A stretch of 64,000 nucleotides of DNA from Branchinecta lynchi (GCA_023053575.1 JAKZAP010000013.1:3482001-3546000); one strand, 5' to 3'. Numbered from the stretch's first letter, positions 32,850 to 45,749 are shown. Made by a program: numbers and translations. The notes: a model not told the origin generated them from the sequence alone.

Positions 32850-32895
32850 AAAGCGATCGGTATATGGCACTTGGCTGGAAGGCAAGTGCCATAAA
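32850..32895. repeat. Short perfect hairpin near a TE end
   Basis: TATGGCACTTG and CAAGTGCCATA form an 11-bp stem with a 9-base loop, following GACAGACAGACGGAAAAGCG. It resembles a structured transposon end. A Helitron 3' end was considered, but no CTRR follows. Confidence 0.4.
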
Positions 32896-33612
32896 AACAA
32901 AGATGAGCTGAGATCACAACATTACGGGATTTTTGCTGTCGCAGACAAACAAACAAATACGTTCGAAACCAATCCTTTCCTTATGTTTAGTTCTAAGCCA
33001 TTTCAGACAAGTATTAGGCTACTTATACGCCCCATGATCACTTCCCTCACAGCTGGAAGATTCTAACGTCACGGACTAACAGAAATCGCGTGGTCCCTCT
33101 CAAATTTACAACTGATCGATCCAAAACAAGGACATAAAAGCCAGCGGCTGCTGCTAACCGGATGAGAACGAGAAAGAGAGAAAGGGGGCAGCAAACAAAG
33201 AAATTGACTATGACAAGCTCTTCACACTCCCAGTAACCAAGCAATTAACTAAGCGGGCAATTTATGTGTTAGCAATTTTTGCTCTGTCTTGTACATTTAC
33301 AAGCCGCCGGAAGGTTCGTGCGATTTTTTTCTTTCTTATTTTTTGTTTACTGTACCAGCGGCTACTTCCAACCGGATAATAATCAGATATATAAAAAGGG
33401 TGGCACTTAGTCAAATTTCAACCAGAGTACCCAGGGATTAGCAATACAATTTGCTCAACCAGATCTTTCGCAATTTTTCTTCGTTTTCTTGATCGGGATA
33501 TAACCGTGAACCGCGCATAGTAGTAATTATAAAAAAAAAATCCAAACGTTACAGTTCCCACTTTACGAGGCATAGAAGCTTACCTGGTTGTTATATATGT
33601 GTGTGTTGTTTA

Positions 33613-33751
33613 CAGGCATCCCCCCCCCCCCGTATCGGGTTGGGGGGTGCCTGCTGGTCGAACAAAAAACACATAGATCAGAGGGAAAAGCCTATAAAAA
33701 TCATTAATTTGATTTGATTCACCCCCCCCCCCCCCTCTGGATACGGCCTTG
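33613..33751 (-). mobile_element. hAT-type MITE with poly-C tracts, copy 1
   Basis: Flanked by perfect GTTGTTTA 8-bp repeats (33605-33612 and 33752-33759). Ends are CAGGCATCCCCC and GGATACGGCCTTG. The interior GATCAGAGGGAAAAGCCTAT is shared with copies at 36204 and 45587. Confidence 0.8.
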
Positions 33752-34164
33752 GTTGTTTACTTGTTACTCGTTGTCTGAAAAGTATCGATACAAAATACTG
33801 AACAAATAGAAAAACGCTAATCTTCCAGTAGTTCACAAACGACGCGGCCTTTCTTTTCAGACTAGCAACTTTAAAGGACCCATCGCACTATTTACTCTTC
33901 AACTTGAAGTATTTTAATAAATTTGAATACTTTTTCACGGTTCTGGCTGTTTTAAGCCTTTTCCGAAACCCGTTGACTTGTAAACAGGGAAACAATTTAC
34001 ACAACCGATTTTTTCTCATGGAAAAACTTCTCGCAGACAACTGTCAAGAGCGCGATACACAAGTGAGGTGAGAAAATCAGCGTGGTTTTGTTGTGGTTAG
34101 AATGTACCGTCCGAAATTGGGGTCTCGGGTTTAGAAATATATGGAGTGATTATGGAAGTGGGTT

Positions 34165-35755
34165 GCGTTAGTAGGGGAGCAGATGGAGGTCCGGGACAAA
34201 GGATCATAGCGTCGGACCGTAGCGTCAAAACTGAGTCAGCTAAAAGATTGTGCAATCGAACAAACTTTAGCTTAGGGATTCGGCTAAGACTCTTAATTTT
34301 TAATTATTTTTCTCTTTCTGTATTTTTTTTTTTCTTAGGAAAAAAATGACACCCTCTATTTTTTCCCAATGCTTGAGGACCGGTGGAGGTCTGGGACATA
34401 ATGGTGGGGTGGATTGGGAAGCAATGTACTGTACTTTGGGACACAATGTACTTTACGCTTTATATAAAGAAAAGGAATTAAATAGAAAAACAGAGCTAAA
34501 TACTATAAATATCGATATTTTTTACGAGACAATACTGTTCTGCACAACTCTGAATCCCTGCACTGGAAGTTGGAGCTTCAACAACCGTAGCTTTCAGCTC
34601 AAATGATTCCAATTATATCATGACACACGTTGTTTTTAGCCAGGGTTGGTCACCAAGAACCAGGGTGTACGAGTTACTTCAGGATAATTTGGGTTACTCA
34701 GGGTTACATTGGGTTACATTGCATTGGGTTACTTTGGGTTACACTGGGTTACTTTGAGATACTTTTGGGTTACTTTCCAGGGTGTACGAAGTTACTTTTG
34801 GTGACCAACCCTGGGTTTTTAGGCTTAAAGCTATTTCATGTTCTTAAGATGGAGGTTACTGACTGGTTCACACGACTGCTATGTGAATGCGAAGACTTTA
34901 TCCATTAATATACTGAACTGAGTTATACAGGGAATACGATAGAACGACTACCAAAGTATGATCGACACTAGACATGCAAATGTCGAGCCTAGTTGACACG
35001 ACGGATATGCAGCATGGACAGCGATGGTGGCAATTCAGTACAATCTATTCAGTGTAATACATACTTTAGTTTTAAGAGGAACAAGAAGTGTAACCTAGGA
35101 CATCACGAAATGGCTTCGGCCAAACTAAGCATATTGACAGCGGCAAGTGCTGCTGAAGAGTTGTAACACCTTCAAAGCACTTTCCGTAAATCATAGCTTA
35201 TTTTACGGCCAATGAAAGTACAAACAAGAAGCAGAAACGGACATAAATATTGAGTCTTCATCAATTTGTCGTTTTGAGGAGGTATGGGACATAGTGCCCG
35301 ATCGTATTGACTTTGGGGCCGCGTGTCCCAATGCTCCTACCTGTATTCTAACTGTATTCTGTAACCCATTCTTCCTCGGACGGTCAAATTTCAGTTTTTT
35401 CACAAAATGTCAGAAGATGGTAGCAGAACGTTAAAAACAAAGGGGCTAGTGTGTGCAGCATTGACCTAGCTATGAAACAAAACAACAACGAAAATCCAGA
35501 CTCTAAAGACAAAGACGTGCCTCGGGTTTAAAGCCAGCACAAGGTCCAGGAAATGACCACGACAAACTTACTTTTGATAAATTTCTGAAATGAAAGTTAT
35601 ACAATCGTACTGAATGCTATCTGACTGAAGTGGCCACTAGATAGTGCTTATTCAGTCCAATACTCAGAATTTTCCTATCAGCTGGATGCGAGAAAGTACA
35701 CTGCCCCATACCTACTTGTGTCCCAAACCTCCACCCGCTCCCCTACTGTAGGTCC
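34165..35755. repeat. Region with distant inverted repeats (GGAGGTCTGGGACA)
   Basis: TAGGGGAGCAGATGGAGGTC at about 34170 is mirrored by the complement of CCTCCACCCGCTCCCCTA at about 35735. Related GGGACATAATG motifs occur near 34390 and 35290. It may be one ~1.6-kb element interrupted by the hAT MITE at 34640. I see no transposase. Confidence 0.4.
34640..34814 (+). mobile_element. hAT-type MITE with telomere-like repeats, copy c
   Basis: CCAGGGTTGGTCACCAAG to TTTTGGTGACCAACCCTGG, with perfect 8-bp flanks GTTTTTAG (34632-34639 and 34815-34822). The interior has TTGGGTTACATTGGGTTAC-type repeats. It is the cleanest of the three copies. Confidence 0.88.
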
Positions 35756-36203
35756 TTTAAGAATCTAACAGAAAAATACCCCGAAAAACGCGACGGAGGG
35801 ACGCTTGTCGAACAGGTGTTCAAGAAGACCCCGCTACTCTCATAAAACACAAAGGGCCCTGACAGACCGTAACTAAAATCAAACTTGATTACCCTTTAAA
35901 AACGATTACACAGGTTTACCCACGTGCAGGCAAGACTATGTGTCCATTTAACCAAGTTCAAGACAGATTCTGGACCCTTGGTAACCGTCCAAGACAACAC
36001 GCAACCCTCACCCTCGCCAAAAATACCCCTACCCTACAGACATAACAACAGCACAGAACTGACAGAAGGTTTATCGCTGGCAGAATATAGACAAGAGGGA
36101 GACGAGTCGGTGAAGCTTTGCAAGGTACGGGTCGATTAAGCTAATAGGGTCGTGTCGTAAATATTCCTACAGTTCAAGCTGACTGCGAATTTTGTTTCGT
36201 AGT

Positions 36204-36380
36204 CAATGCCGTATCCATTGGGGGGGGGGGGGGGAGGATAGGGGGTTGAGCCCCCCCCCCCCCCCGAAACATACAAAATACTCATTTGTATAGGCTTTTC
36301 CCTCTGATCTATGCTTTTTTTGTGCTACCCGCAGGCAACCCCTCCCCCCCCGCCGAAATAAATTCCTGGATACGGGCCTG
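36204..36380 (-). mobile_element. hAT-type MITE with poly-G/poly-C tracts, copy 2
   Basis: Perfect TTCGTAGT flanks (36196-36203 and 36381-36388). Ends are CAATGCCGTATCC and GGATACGGGCCTG. Two homopolymer runs of 13-14 G and C lie inside. Immediately adjacent on the right is a TTAA MITE. Confidence 0.85.
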
Positions 36381-36393
36381 TTCGTAGTGTTAA

Positions 36394-37027
36394 AGTTTAA
36401 CTGAAGAGAGAACTTATTTTTGTGTCATTTAATTGTATATACTGCTGCAAGGGATTTTTTATTTTCCACCATAGAGAGATTGCACCCTAACCGAAGAAAA
36501 CGGATATTTCTACACCATCATTACGGGATTGTCAGAAATTTTTTTACATTACGAAGTATAGGACTTTCGACTTGGAGGCTAAATTACCGGTCTTTGATAG
36601 CCACTTCGAGCCCGAAAATTGTAGGATCGTTCTTAGTGTTGATATAATCAAACTTGCTAAACAGTTTTCTTTTTTATGAAAGTTTGAAGGCTTCAAAGTT
36701 TGTAAACAAAGACGGACAATCCCTCTATCTGCTCCGGTCATTACATTCAGAATATCTGCGGCCGTCCCCAGAGCATAGATTGTACTATGACGGAGGAAGT
36801 TTTAATCTGAACACAAACACGGCTTTTCACTGGGCAGTGGTGAGACTCGTGAAGATTGCTCAGTGCCTGAACAAAAAAAAAATCATAATTCTTTCTCGTA
36901 AGGCATACAACAAAAATACAAGCGCCTAGAGGTACATCAAATCACGCAAACTCCACTATTTGAAAATCGATTATTCGTGATTATTATTTAAGTGAATAAT
37001 TGATGGGTAACTAGTGTCGATTGAACT
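36394..37027 (-). mobile_element. TTAA-flanked MITE, copy 5
   Basis: TTAA at 36390-36393 and 37028-37031. Ends AGTTTAACTGAAGAG and TCGATTGAACT. Longer than other copies owing to ~170 bp of extra sequence around 36500-36680. Internal ACGGCTTTTCACTGGGCAGT matches the family. Confidence 0.7.
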
Positions 37028-37039
37028 TTAAACAGACTC

Positions 37040-38760
37040 GTCAGCTCAAATTTTTTTTGGCAATGTTGCTATTCAGGTCGTGCGCAACAATCCAAGACAA
37101 TAGCGATTATTACAATTTCGCAGACTTAATATGCCAATACTAAGACTTAATTAAGAGACAATACTAAGACTTAATTAAAACATAGTTTCGCTGAAAGCCA
37201 CTTTTCAAAACAGTCGTATTGAACACAATCCTACACGCTCCAACACAATCCTACACGCTCACTGTTTGGGAGGTCTGATCCTCGACCTCCGCAGTATTCC
37301 GAGAGACGCTCGTCTTTCAAAACGGCTTTATAGGCCTATTTTCAACATATTATCAATAGAATTTCTCCCTTCCTAGCTATTTGTAAAATCTCTGGTGCTG
37401 ACCCTTCGCGATTATTCGCTGGAATCCCATCTTTCATATTATCGCTCAGGTCTACTTTCAACATTTTATCACTAAGATTAAACATATCTCAATCTGATGT
37501 TCTCCCTTTCAAACTGTTTGAAAATCTCTGACGCTGAGCCTTCGGCTTCAATTATGTTAAAATGGGCGCAGAACATCAGAAGGACGCTACACTGGTTTGT
37601 TGTTTTTTTGCAACCCCAGGCATTCAACTATAAACATAGATGGCCGAAAGCTGTTCTAAAACCTGTTCGATTTCCCGGTATGCTACAACCAAACCCGGAA
37701 ATGTTTTCAAATCATCTAAAGTATTGTAGCCTATAGTTCCTTGAACACTGTTGCCAAATACTTCAAAACTTGTTGGTCGACACCCAGAGGCTCGACGAAA
37801 ATGTTCAACGTCGTACGAGGAAACCGGTTTGCCTCAGGCTGATAAGGAGAATCTCGATTTGCGTCGACGTGACGACGCAATAATAAGATCAGTAACTATC
37901 CAAGAATATTACTGACAATAGTGCCTGCGAAACAATTGGTACTTGCGAATCAATGACGTATTCAGGTTGCGTCCGCCTCTTTTTAGAGGGATAACTAAAA
38001 GCGACGCTTCACCTTCCAGATTTTTCTTCAGGATTTCAGACAGCAGTTTGAGTCGAGACGGATCTGGAAGGCCAAGCCAGGCCAAAAACGCCTGTAAGTC
38101 CTGGGTGTTTTACAACGCAGATTCTAGATGTGTGGAAGGTACCATACAGGCAAGCCGTTAGGGAGACACAACAAATATGCAAAATGGGGAAGAAAAGGGA
38201 AAGTGATTGACAGTTGTGACTGGGATGCAAGAGATATTGCAAGACATCTAGGAAATGTTGAAGAACAGCATAATTAGCTGTAGTCATTATCATGAAAATC
38301 TGGAGGTTGGCTTGACTATGGAGAAGCCCCAGAGGCCTGGTAATCTGCCTGGCTTTAACATTTCAGTAAGAAACGGTTTCTCTCGGTCTTAGGCCTACTT
38401 CCGATTACAGGTCTACGCCAAATAGTCTTAACTATAATTTTCGATCGCGGTCTTTCCCTTATTTCCGCAGATAACCCCTACTCCACAGAGGCTGTGTTTC
38501 TACGTTAACACTGTTAGAGGGCTGACACGATTTAATACAACTATGCGCCAAAAGTGTAACAATGTGCAGTATGGAAAAAAGGTTGTACTGCCAGTTGTGA
38601 AAATTTGTAATCTCTGTTACTGTTTATGTTTCGCACTGACTACCTCGAGAAATGGGATTAAGGTGATAGTTTTGACAAAAATAAAAGCGATATCTATCTA
38701 TAAGCGATGCCTATGTATCTATATAGGCGCAACTTCAAAGGACAACTCTTTGGGTCTTAT
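37040..38760. other. Mnk intron 2: no gene recognised
   Basis: Contains a small tandem (CAACACAATCCTACACGCTC twice, 37221-37260) and diverged repeats of TTTCAACATATTATCA type (37340-37470). The open frames at 37497-38161 are short and show no domain. Confidence 0.4.
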
Positions 38761-38764
38761 ATAC

Positions 38765-39060
38765 AAGCAGGGGCGTCACGTATGGGGGGAGGAGTTTTCA
38801 TAAAAACAGTAGATTTTTTTCATGGAAACTGTATTTTTTTTTTTGTGAAATCGTCTATTCTTCTTAAAACAGCCGGTTTTTCGTAAAAATAGTAGATTTT
38901 TTGTATTAAAAACAGTCGTTTTTTATGAAAACAAGTTAATTTTTAGTCAAAAAAGTCATTTTTTCTGCAGAAACAGTCGGTAAAAACGACCAGCCAGTCG
39001 GTAAATACCTTGCCCCCCCCCCCCAAACATTTTGGCTAGTAACGCCTCCGTCTACAAGTG
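38765..39060 (-). mobile_element. Element related to 49140-49530, minus copy
   Basis: GCAGGGGCGTCAC, runs of AAAACAGT(C/A)GTTTTT motifs, ACCAGCCAGTCGGTAAATAC, poly-C and AACATTTTGGCTAGTAACGC match, inverted, the element at 49140-49530. The 21-bp minisatellite of that copy is reduced to one unit here. Confidence 0.6.
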
Positions 39061-39244
39061 TTGCAGAATATTTCCGTTATGACCTTTAAGTGCCATTCTT
39101 TCATTAACTCCTGGTGTGATCTTTTCGGATCAGATTTGTTTTCTTAGATTGACGGAAAATCAAGGAGAAATTTACGGTACTTAAAAATAAGCAGCTAATT
39201 GATGCATATGCTACCTGCTTTGTCGAGAAAAAGAAGGCGCTTAC

Positions 39245-39376
39245 CATGGAATGTTGAGGAGAATACGCTGGAGCCCGTTCTCTTCTTTCTCCTTCTTCGT
39301 TTCTGAGCCTCTTCTTTCTGACGAAGAAGTTGAGCCTGTCGCTCAAGAGGTGGCAGGACAATCAAATCTCCTTCTC
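39245..39376 (-). CDS. Mnk/Lk6: Mnk kinase, coding exon 2 (basic eIF4G/NLS-type segment)
   Basis: Residues 56-99. The translation includes EGDLIVLPPLERQAQLLRQK, the polybasic run QKRRRRKKR (80-88) and TGSSVFSSTFH. In known Mnks an N-terminal basic stretch of this kind binds eIF4G and importin; that role is inferred here. The acceptor is ATAATCTTCTAG (39377-39378), the donor CATG-GTAAGC. Phase 1 on both sides joins exon 1 (GAT G / GA GAA) and exon 3 (G / AC). Confidence 0.9.
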
Positions 39377-39424
39377 CTAGAAGATTATACAAAAGTCAAG
39401 CCAGGACTTGGAGAAACATGACTG

Positions 39425-39600
39425 TGCTTTAATAATAATAATAATACTTTATTTATGACCCACCATAGACTCACAAAGAGAAAGACGAAGTGTAAATACA
39501 AAAAAGAGGAAAAATTAAAATACGGGAAGACATAACACCATACAAAAAACAACACGAAACTAACTTCTAACAAATTAAGCTAATGATGAACCGACAATTA
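39425..39600 (-). repeat. LINE 3'-UTR-like fragment, minus orientation
   Basis: Read on the minus strand, A+T-rich sequence ends TAAATAAAGTATTATTATTA, a short tandem tail of LINE type. No ORF attached. Confidence 0.35.
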
Positions 39601-41510
39601 ACGACCGGGTATCCCTACTATGACAACCACAGTCTTGATCCTCTTCCATGATGGAAACTGATTGAGGAATGTTTAGGGGAAGAAAGTTAACTTTGAAAAA
39701 GTTGGTGCAGCGAATAGTAGTTTTTGTTCTATTTTTTTATGCGTGAATATTTTGTTCCGTTTTGTGCAAACCCCTTGTCACTTTTTACGACAGAAGCTTT
39801 TTATCCAAATTTTGTAAAGTGAATTTTTTTAGTTACTAGCTACTGAAGAAGAACGGACGAACGAAAACTGAAGAAAGTCAAGCCAGAAAACGGATGAAAG
39901 AAGTGAGAGGGAAACATTATGGCAAAGCTGGCCAGTATGACCAGGCCTTAGTAATGCTTTAAACATATCCGATAGGAGTGCGGCTTGAATATCTAATAGT
40001 ATCGGAAACCTGATTTTTTTTTCTTCAGCGACAACTATAGGCTGTTGCTTTTCAAGGAAAGGGGTAAGCCTTTTTAACCGTTTTTTTAAACATTTTCTGG
40101 CGACACTTGATTAGCTTTCCACGAACTTCACCACTTTAAGGCTCAAATCTCGAATTTTGCCAGACCCCCCCCCCCTCCCGGACCCAAGACCAACGTTCCC
40201 TGCCGACTTCCTTAGTGAGAGTACGCTGTACGCCAAAATACGCTGTTCCTGCCTAACAACAACTCCTCTCTTATCTTGTCATACTATAAAACCTCCTCAA
40301 AGTGCCATAAAGACTCAAAAGACCACAGATACATTTAATTTCTTCAGGTTGTTATTCGCAAGTACCTAACACCTTTGTGCACCACATAAATAAAGTTGGG
40401 GACGCCGGGATTGTTGATTTCCTTCCATGAGCATAATGAATCACCACTGGATAATATAATGTAAAATCCGTGATTTGTAAACATCACCATACAGCAAGTT
40501 CATTCTTGTGAATATTTTCAGCGTCTCCGTTCAGTATTATCTCTATTCTTACTCGAGATTGGGAGCTATGTACAGAAGGGCTATCCAACCTCGAACCTGG
40601 CCTAAAAAGGTTGGAAGGAAATTTCAGCCCATTCCTAAAAAGCTCCTAACTGTCAAGAGTGAAACCAATTTCCTTGTAAGATTTTCAAGCCAAGTTCGAG
40701 GTCATATAAATTCGAGGTTGGATACCCCTCCAGTAGGAAAAGAATGTTTCATGCCTGATATCTTGACTGGTATTCCTAGTTACCGATAAGAGATGGTAGG
40801 TTTATGTCGAGCAGAAGCTAATGATTGAATTCCGACTAGTATGGACAGGTTTTGATACGGAATTTAAGTAAATTGTTCCAGTTGGTATTCCAACCACCTC
40901 TGGCCGCGAGATAGTCCCAACAAAATTCCTACGCACTTGGATGCTTCCCGTGTTTTTCTGACACTTTCCAGGGTTTTTACTGAAACAAAAAAGCTTGGGA
41001 CAGGGCCAGTCTCTAATGTGAAGATTTGTAGGAAAGGCGCCAATTCAAAAGTTTCCGATTTTCTGGTAGCACTTTCTGCCGCTAATACCCACAAATTGGA
41101 ACTTGAATAGAAGGCCGACTCCTGAACCCAGACACAGTTCATAGATACAACTTAAAGATGGCAATTATGAGAAGGATTTGTCAATTCCAACAACTAAGCC
41201 TGACAAAAAATTTACGCGAAGACAGAAGTCTAGGATTCCAATCGTGGTAGAGCCTCGTGGCAGTCCAGACACGTCAGGATGAGACTCGCGGAAACGACCA
41301 AACAAAGCCAAATTTGAAGGTGGGGAATGGCACCCTTCACACGGAAATACTGTAAGTAGTAAGCTGGAAGACAAAAAGGCTCCACGTGCAGGATTGAACT
41401 CACGACCTTCATCTCGCCGAAGAATAGGTTATCATAGTCACCAACTGGCGATTTCCTACGAAATATGCAGCTTACATCTAATTGGTTTCGAAAGGGAATA
41501 TGTGTCCCGG
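39600..41510. other. Mnk intron 1: no gene recognised
   Basis: Contains homopolymer runs and partly repeated phrases (AACCTCGAACCTGGCC / TTCGAGGTTGGATACC near 40590 and 40715, inverted). The overlapping minus frames at 40864-41574 have no recognisable motif. Confidence 0.4.
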
Positions 41511-41514
41511 TTAC

Positions 41515-41670
41515 CGAGGCCGTATCCAGAGGGGCTAGGGGCTCGAACCTGGATTTTTTTTTAATAGGCTTCAACCTCTGGTCTACGTTCTCGTTTTACC
41601 GATAGGTACGGATTAGGTCCAACCCGCGGCAGCCCCTCCACTCCGAAATAAACTCCTGGATACGGCCCTG
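41515..41670 (-). mobile_element. hAT-type MITE (GTATCCAG family), older copy
   Basis: CGAGGCCGTATCCAGAGG to CCTGGATACGGCCCTG. Flanks CCGGTTAC and CCGGCAAC match at 6 of 8 positions. The homopolymer runs are eroded, consistent with age. Confidence 0.6.
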
Positions 41671-42314
41671 CCGGCAACAACCCTCAAATCAAAAAACCTA
41701 CCCTGATCAGACAGATTACTCTCCGTATCAGCACTTTCCTTCATAACCATCGCTGCTTCTCTGATAGGCATTAGTGGAAGCATAGAGTTGCAGGTATATC
41801 AGATGAGCGAGCAATTGAACAACGATGGCACGTCAAGTTCTAGATGGCAAAATTGCAGCTTCCCGCCAAATACAACCTCTTCACATGATATCAAACCGGC
41901 GACTGAGTCGACTGGTTCCTACTGCGTTGTTATGCATTCTGCCGGCTCCGCCGAAGCTGCGCATGCCAACGGCTAATGTTTGACAACAAAGGAACATCGT
42001 TCGAGAACAAACTCATGTGGTGTACTTTGGCTGACAGCAGACTTGCTAGAAACCGATTCGATCGGAGATGCTGACAGACGAGTAGTCTTTTCCGGCCGGA
42101 ATTGCTCCACTCGTATTATAAAGTCGAAAAATCTCAAATTTCCGTACGGATTGATGGTGCTCCGAAAAACCTGGCAGAAATTCCAGTCCGCGACCGCCCG
42201 ACCACCATTAGATGTTAAAGTTGTACGAAAATTGAATTATATGTTTCTATATTCTATTTTGAAATGAATTGTATATTAAACGACACGTTGTAGTTATGAT
42301 ACTAATTCATTAGT

Positions 42315-42705
42315 TGTGTTTTGGATCCGAATTCTCCGTTCCAAATTATCGCTTCTGAATTCTCGATTCTCGTACAAATTACCGTTTTTGCTCCTCTGAC
42401 TTCTCCATTCTCGCTTTTGACAAAAACACTAATTTTGCAGCTCGTCGTAACCCGGTATACGTGTATATGCATATTGAACACCCGAACTCTGTTGACCAAT
42501 CAGGGATGAGAACGGAAAGAGGAGAATCAACAATTCACCTTCGGAGCAAATTCTCGATTCTGCTCGCGAGGCTTTCCCCGTTCTCGATTCTGACAAAAAC
42601 GCAGGAAAAGGAGAATTCACTTCATCTGAATAGTCAAAAAACGCGAAATAGGAGAATTCGGATGAGAATCGCGGGTTGATTTCGGATCAAAAACGCAACT
42701 ATTAT
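42315..42705. repeat. Dispersed ~350-bp repeat, copy 2 (inverted to 875-1215)
   Basis: Shares GGATCCGAATTCTCCG, CTCTGACTTCTCCATTCTCG, CCGGTATACGTG and GAGGCTTTCCCCGTTCTCG with copy 1 in reverse orientation. No coding potential. Confidence 0.55.
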
Positions 42706-42709
42706 GTTT

Positions 42710-43620
42710 CAGTGGTATCTACGTCCATCCTCGTTCCCCAGATTATATCCTTCGTAAGTGTATCCATCTCCACTATTGGTGTTACAGTGATTATCACTCT
42801 TGCCACGTTTGTTCTGTTAACGCGACTTATCAGGCTTCCAATCGTTGTTTCTGACCCATTACAGGTCTGTTATTCAAATCTTGCCACGTTTTTTCATCAC
42901 AGGAAGGGGCATGGAAAGAGGCTGAAACAGCCGAAGCCTTGTAATTACGCCTCGTAAGTAGGCATAGCTAAGTTTTAAAGTGGTCAACAACTCAGAACAG
43001 CTTAGCAGAAACACTATGTTGTGCGATGTTCTGTATGACTTACTAAGTGATAGTTTAAGATGAGATAATGTGATGTTGGATTTGTAAAATCTTAAACATA
43101 CAATGTTCCTATGCCTATACCATCATGTTGTACAACTGGTATTAAGGAACAAATATGACGAATGATTGCCACGTATTTCCCTTACGAAAACCCCCAGACA
43201 GCCCAGATCATGTCCGTCCGTCAGCAATATCAAAATCGAACCTAGCATGTTCGAACATAGCTGAACTGAGGATCTTATACGACTGATGTCTGAGTCTACG
43301 GAGACGACAACCGAGTGTGTTAGACCCTTCATACAGTATTATTTCACGTGTAGTACACACGATTATACACGTTCGGCCTCCATTTATATACCTGAGCGCC
43401 ATTTCCTTCTTTTTCCCGAGAGCCTAGGTCTAATTCAAACAAATGTACAAGCGCTCAAAAGTGGAGTGCAAAAGTAAGAAGTTTGACAGATTACACAAAT
43501 AATAACGGATCCCTCTTTTAATTGGCGAAGGAATGGCCAGTGCAATAAACTATTCTCGATAACCTAACAATCCTTTCAGTATATTCTTGTAACAAGTTAA
43601 TAAATACTCAGTTTGTTAAT
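42710..43620. other. Mnk intron 1 stretch: no gene recognised
   Basis: No domain, RNA gene or clear repeat. The plus frame at 42676-42957 is hydrophobic by composition only and has no supporting splice structure. Confidence 0.35.
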
Positions 43621-43624
43621 GCGG

Positions 43625-44781
43625 TTTTTGGGATCCCAAAACGTAAGTGGAGGGAAACCTATGACATCGCAAAAGTTGTCCGTCTGTCTGTCAGCACGAT
43701 AAGTCTCGAAAGGAATGAGATATTTTGATGAAACTTGGTGTGAGGATTCTTCGAGTCAAGGGAAAGGTCGAGTTCGTAGATCCCAATGGCTGCATATTTA
43801 GGGGAGGGGTTTGAAATTAAGGGGCGAATTTTTGTTTTAAAAGCTAATGAGATAGTGGATTAAGGGGTAGACACGCTGAAGACGTATATGAAAACCATTT
43901 TCTCACTGGACAAGTTATTCACCCAGAATCCGGCGAAAAGCGGAAAGTTTGTTAAAAGAAAAGGTGTTATCTGCAGTTGATTAGATGTCCCGAGACTCCC
44001 AAGTTAGAGGTAAGAAGACATGCTGAATCCGAATATGAAAATAATTTTCTCGACGGACAAACGCCCGGATCCAGCCAAAGCCGGAAAGTTTGTTAAAAGT
44101 TAAAGTTTTGTCTGAAGTTGATTAGATGTCCGATTTCGGGGTAAGGAGACATGCTGAATCTGAATATGAAAACGATTTTCTCGCCGGACAAGTAGATCGC
44201 CCGGAATCCGGCCAAAACCGAAAAATTTGTTATAAGTAAAAGTTTTATATGAATTTCATTAGGTATTCCATCTACGGATAAGAAGACATACTGAATTCGT
44301 GTGTGACAATTGTTTTCTACCTGGATACATAGTTCGCCCCGAATCCGGCTGAAATCGGAAAATTTGGTAAGTTGGAAGTTCTATCTGAAGTTGATTAGAG
44401 GTTCGACATAAGGGTAAGGAGATACGCTGAATCCATTTTTGAACCTCAATTTTTGCAAGACAAGTAGTTCATCCGGAATCCGGCTGAAACCGGATATTTG
44501 GCAGAAGTATAAGGCAGGAACTTTCGTCAAAGTAGATATGACGCAGGCTATAGGGGTAAACACACAATCCATATTAATTAAGAATTTTATTACCCATCAT
44601 AATGTATACAATCCATATTTGAACTTGGTCTTCGCATATGATTACCACTTGCCTTAATCTGTTTCTAGATTTTATTAGTAAAGTGCTCAAGGAGTCTGGC
44701 GAAGACTGTATCTCTGCAAGACCCGATTGTCTGGATCAAATATAAAAATTTTGGGATCCCCTGTAAACCTTTGGTCTTGTT
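43625..44781 (-). mobile_element. GGGATCCC-bounded element with ~130-bp repeats, copy 2
   Basis: Inverted relative to copy 1. It begins TTTTGGGATCCCAAAACGTA, passes through the unique distal segment, then about five diverged units (CATGCTGAATC, GAATCCGGC, GGAAAGTTTGTTAAAAG). It ends TTTTGGGATCCCCTG-TAAACCTTTGGTCTTGTT. Confidence 0.75.
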
Positions 44782-44869
44782 AATATATCCAAGTTGAATG
44801 AAGCTATAAGTTCAAGTTGTGTACGGTCACAATATTCATTGGTGTCTAGGAAGGTCTACCGGAGTTTTG

Positions 44870-45164
44870 GAGCGTGTTCCACCCTTTTAACAATAGTAAC
44901 TACTAGTTATCATTTTCGTTCCAACCACGTAAATAGTTATTACCGCTGACCGTTCCAACCTTCTCGAAATAGTAACTATTTGCTTACCACGCTCGGGAGC
45001 GTTGTATGCGTGGTAACTATGAATCTCCGTGGAGTGATTGGCCGGATTAGCTCGTGCACGATATTTTGGTGAAAAGAGAAAACTGCGTTCCAGCCTTGAT
45101 GCCAAACAGCCCAAATTCGTGACATTATTCGTAGTAACTACGGTAAGTAGGATGGAACACGCTC
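44870..45164 (+). mobile_element. 3-bp-TSD MITE, copy d
   Basis: GAGCGTGTTCCACCCTTT to TAGGATGGAACACGCTC. Flanks TTG and TAG no longer match perfectly. This is the most diverged copy internally (GTGATTGGCCGGATTAG). Confidence 0.75.
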
Positions 45165-45586
45165 TAGGTAACTCACACGGTTCACAGTAAGACATTTCAA
45201 ATCCATGGCAAACGAGAAACTGAACTGACCCGACACGTGGAATACGAAAACAATGTCCTGTAAGTCTCGTCATCTCATTTGTTGCTCCTGGTCCACAAAT
45301 GCACGCCTAGACGGGTATGTCCACAAGCATCCCAAATTTGAACTTGAGACCTGTCACAAACTTAGGGAAATCTGGGTCCAATTGCCCATGAAAGGGGAGG
45401 GTGCGGTTGGAGGAGGGATTGGGACCCACCAAAACGCACATCTAGACCAATATATCCAAAAGTAGGCCAATACCAAATTTGAATCTGAAGCCACAACCCT
45501 CGCCATAAATCAAAAATCTGAAAACTGGCGACAGTGCCCACAAGAGTGGATTATTCAGAAATGAACGCTCCACTAACGCCTAATAA

Positions 45587-45740
45587 CGTATCCAGGGGGG
45601 AGGGATAGGGGTTCACCCCCTCCCCGAAACATACAACAATAATAATTTTGTATAGGCTTTTCCCTCTGATATATGTCTTTTTTGTCCGACCTGCGGGCAC
45701 CCCCCCCCCCCCCCGAAATAAATTCCTGGATACGGGCCTG
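45587..45740 (-). mobile_element. hAT-type MITE (GTATCCAG family), left-truncated copy
   Basis: Shares ACGTATCCAGGGGGGAGG, TAGGCTTTTCCCTCTGAT, poly-C and AAATAAATTCCTGGATACGG with 36204-36380. The left end lacks the terminal CAGGGC and no 8-bp duplication is visible. Confidence 0.65.
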
Positions 45741-45749
45741 AATGTATCC

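Noticed and set aside
32850..32895. Helitron 3' hairpin.
   Set aside because: The stem-loop is good but no CTRR terminus follows and no Helitron 5' end is seen.
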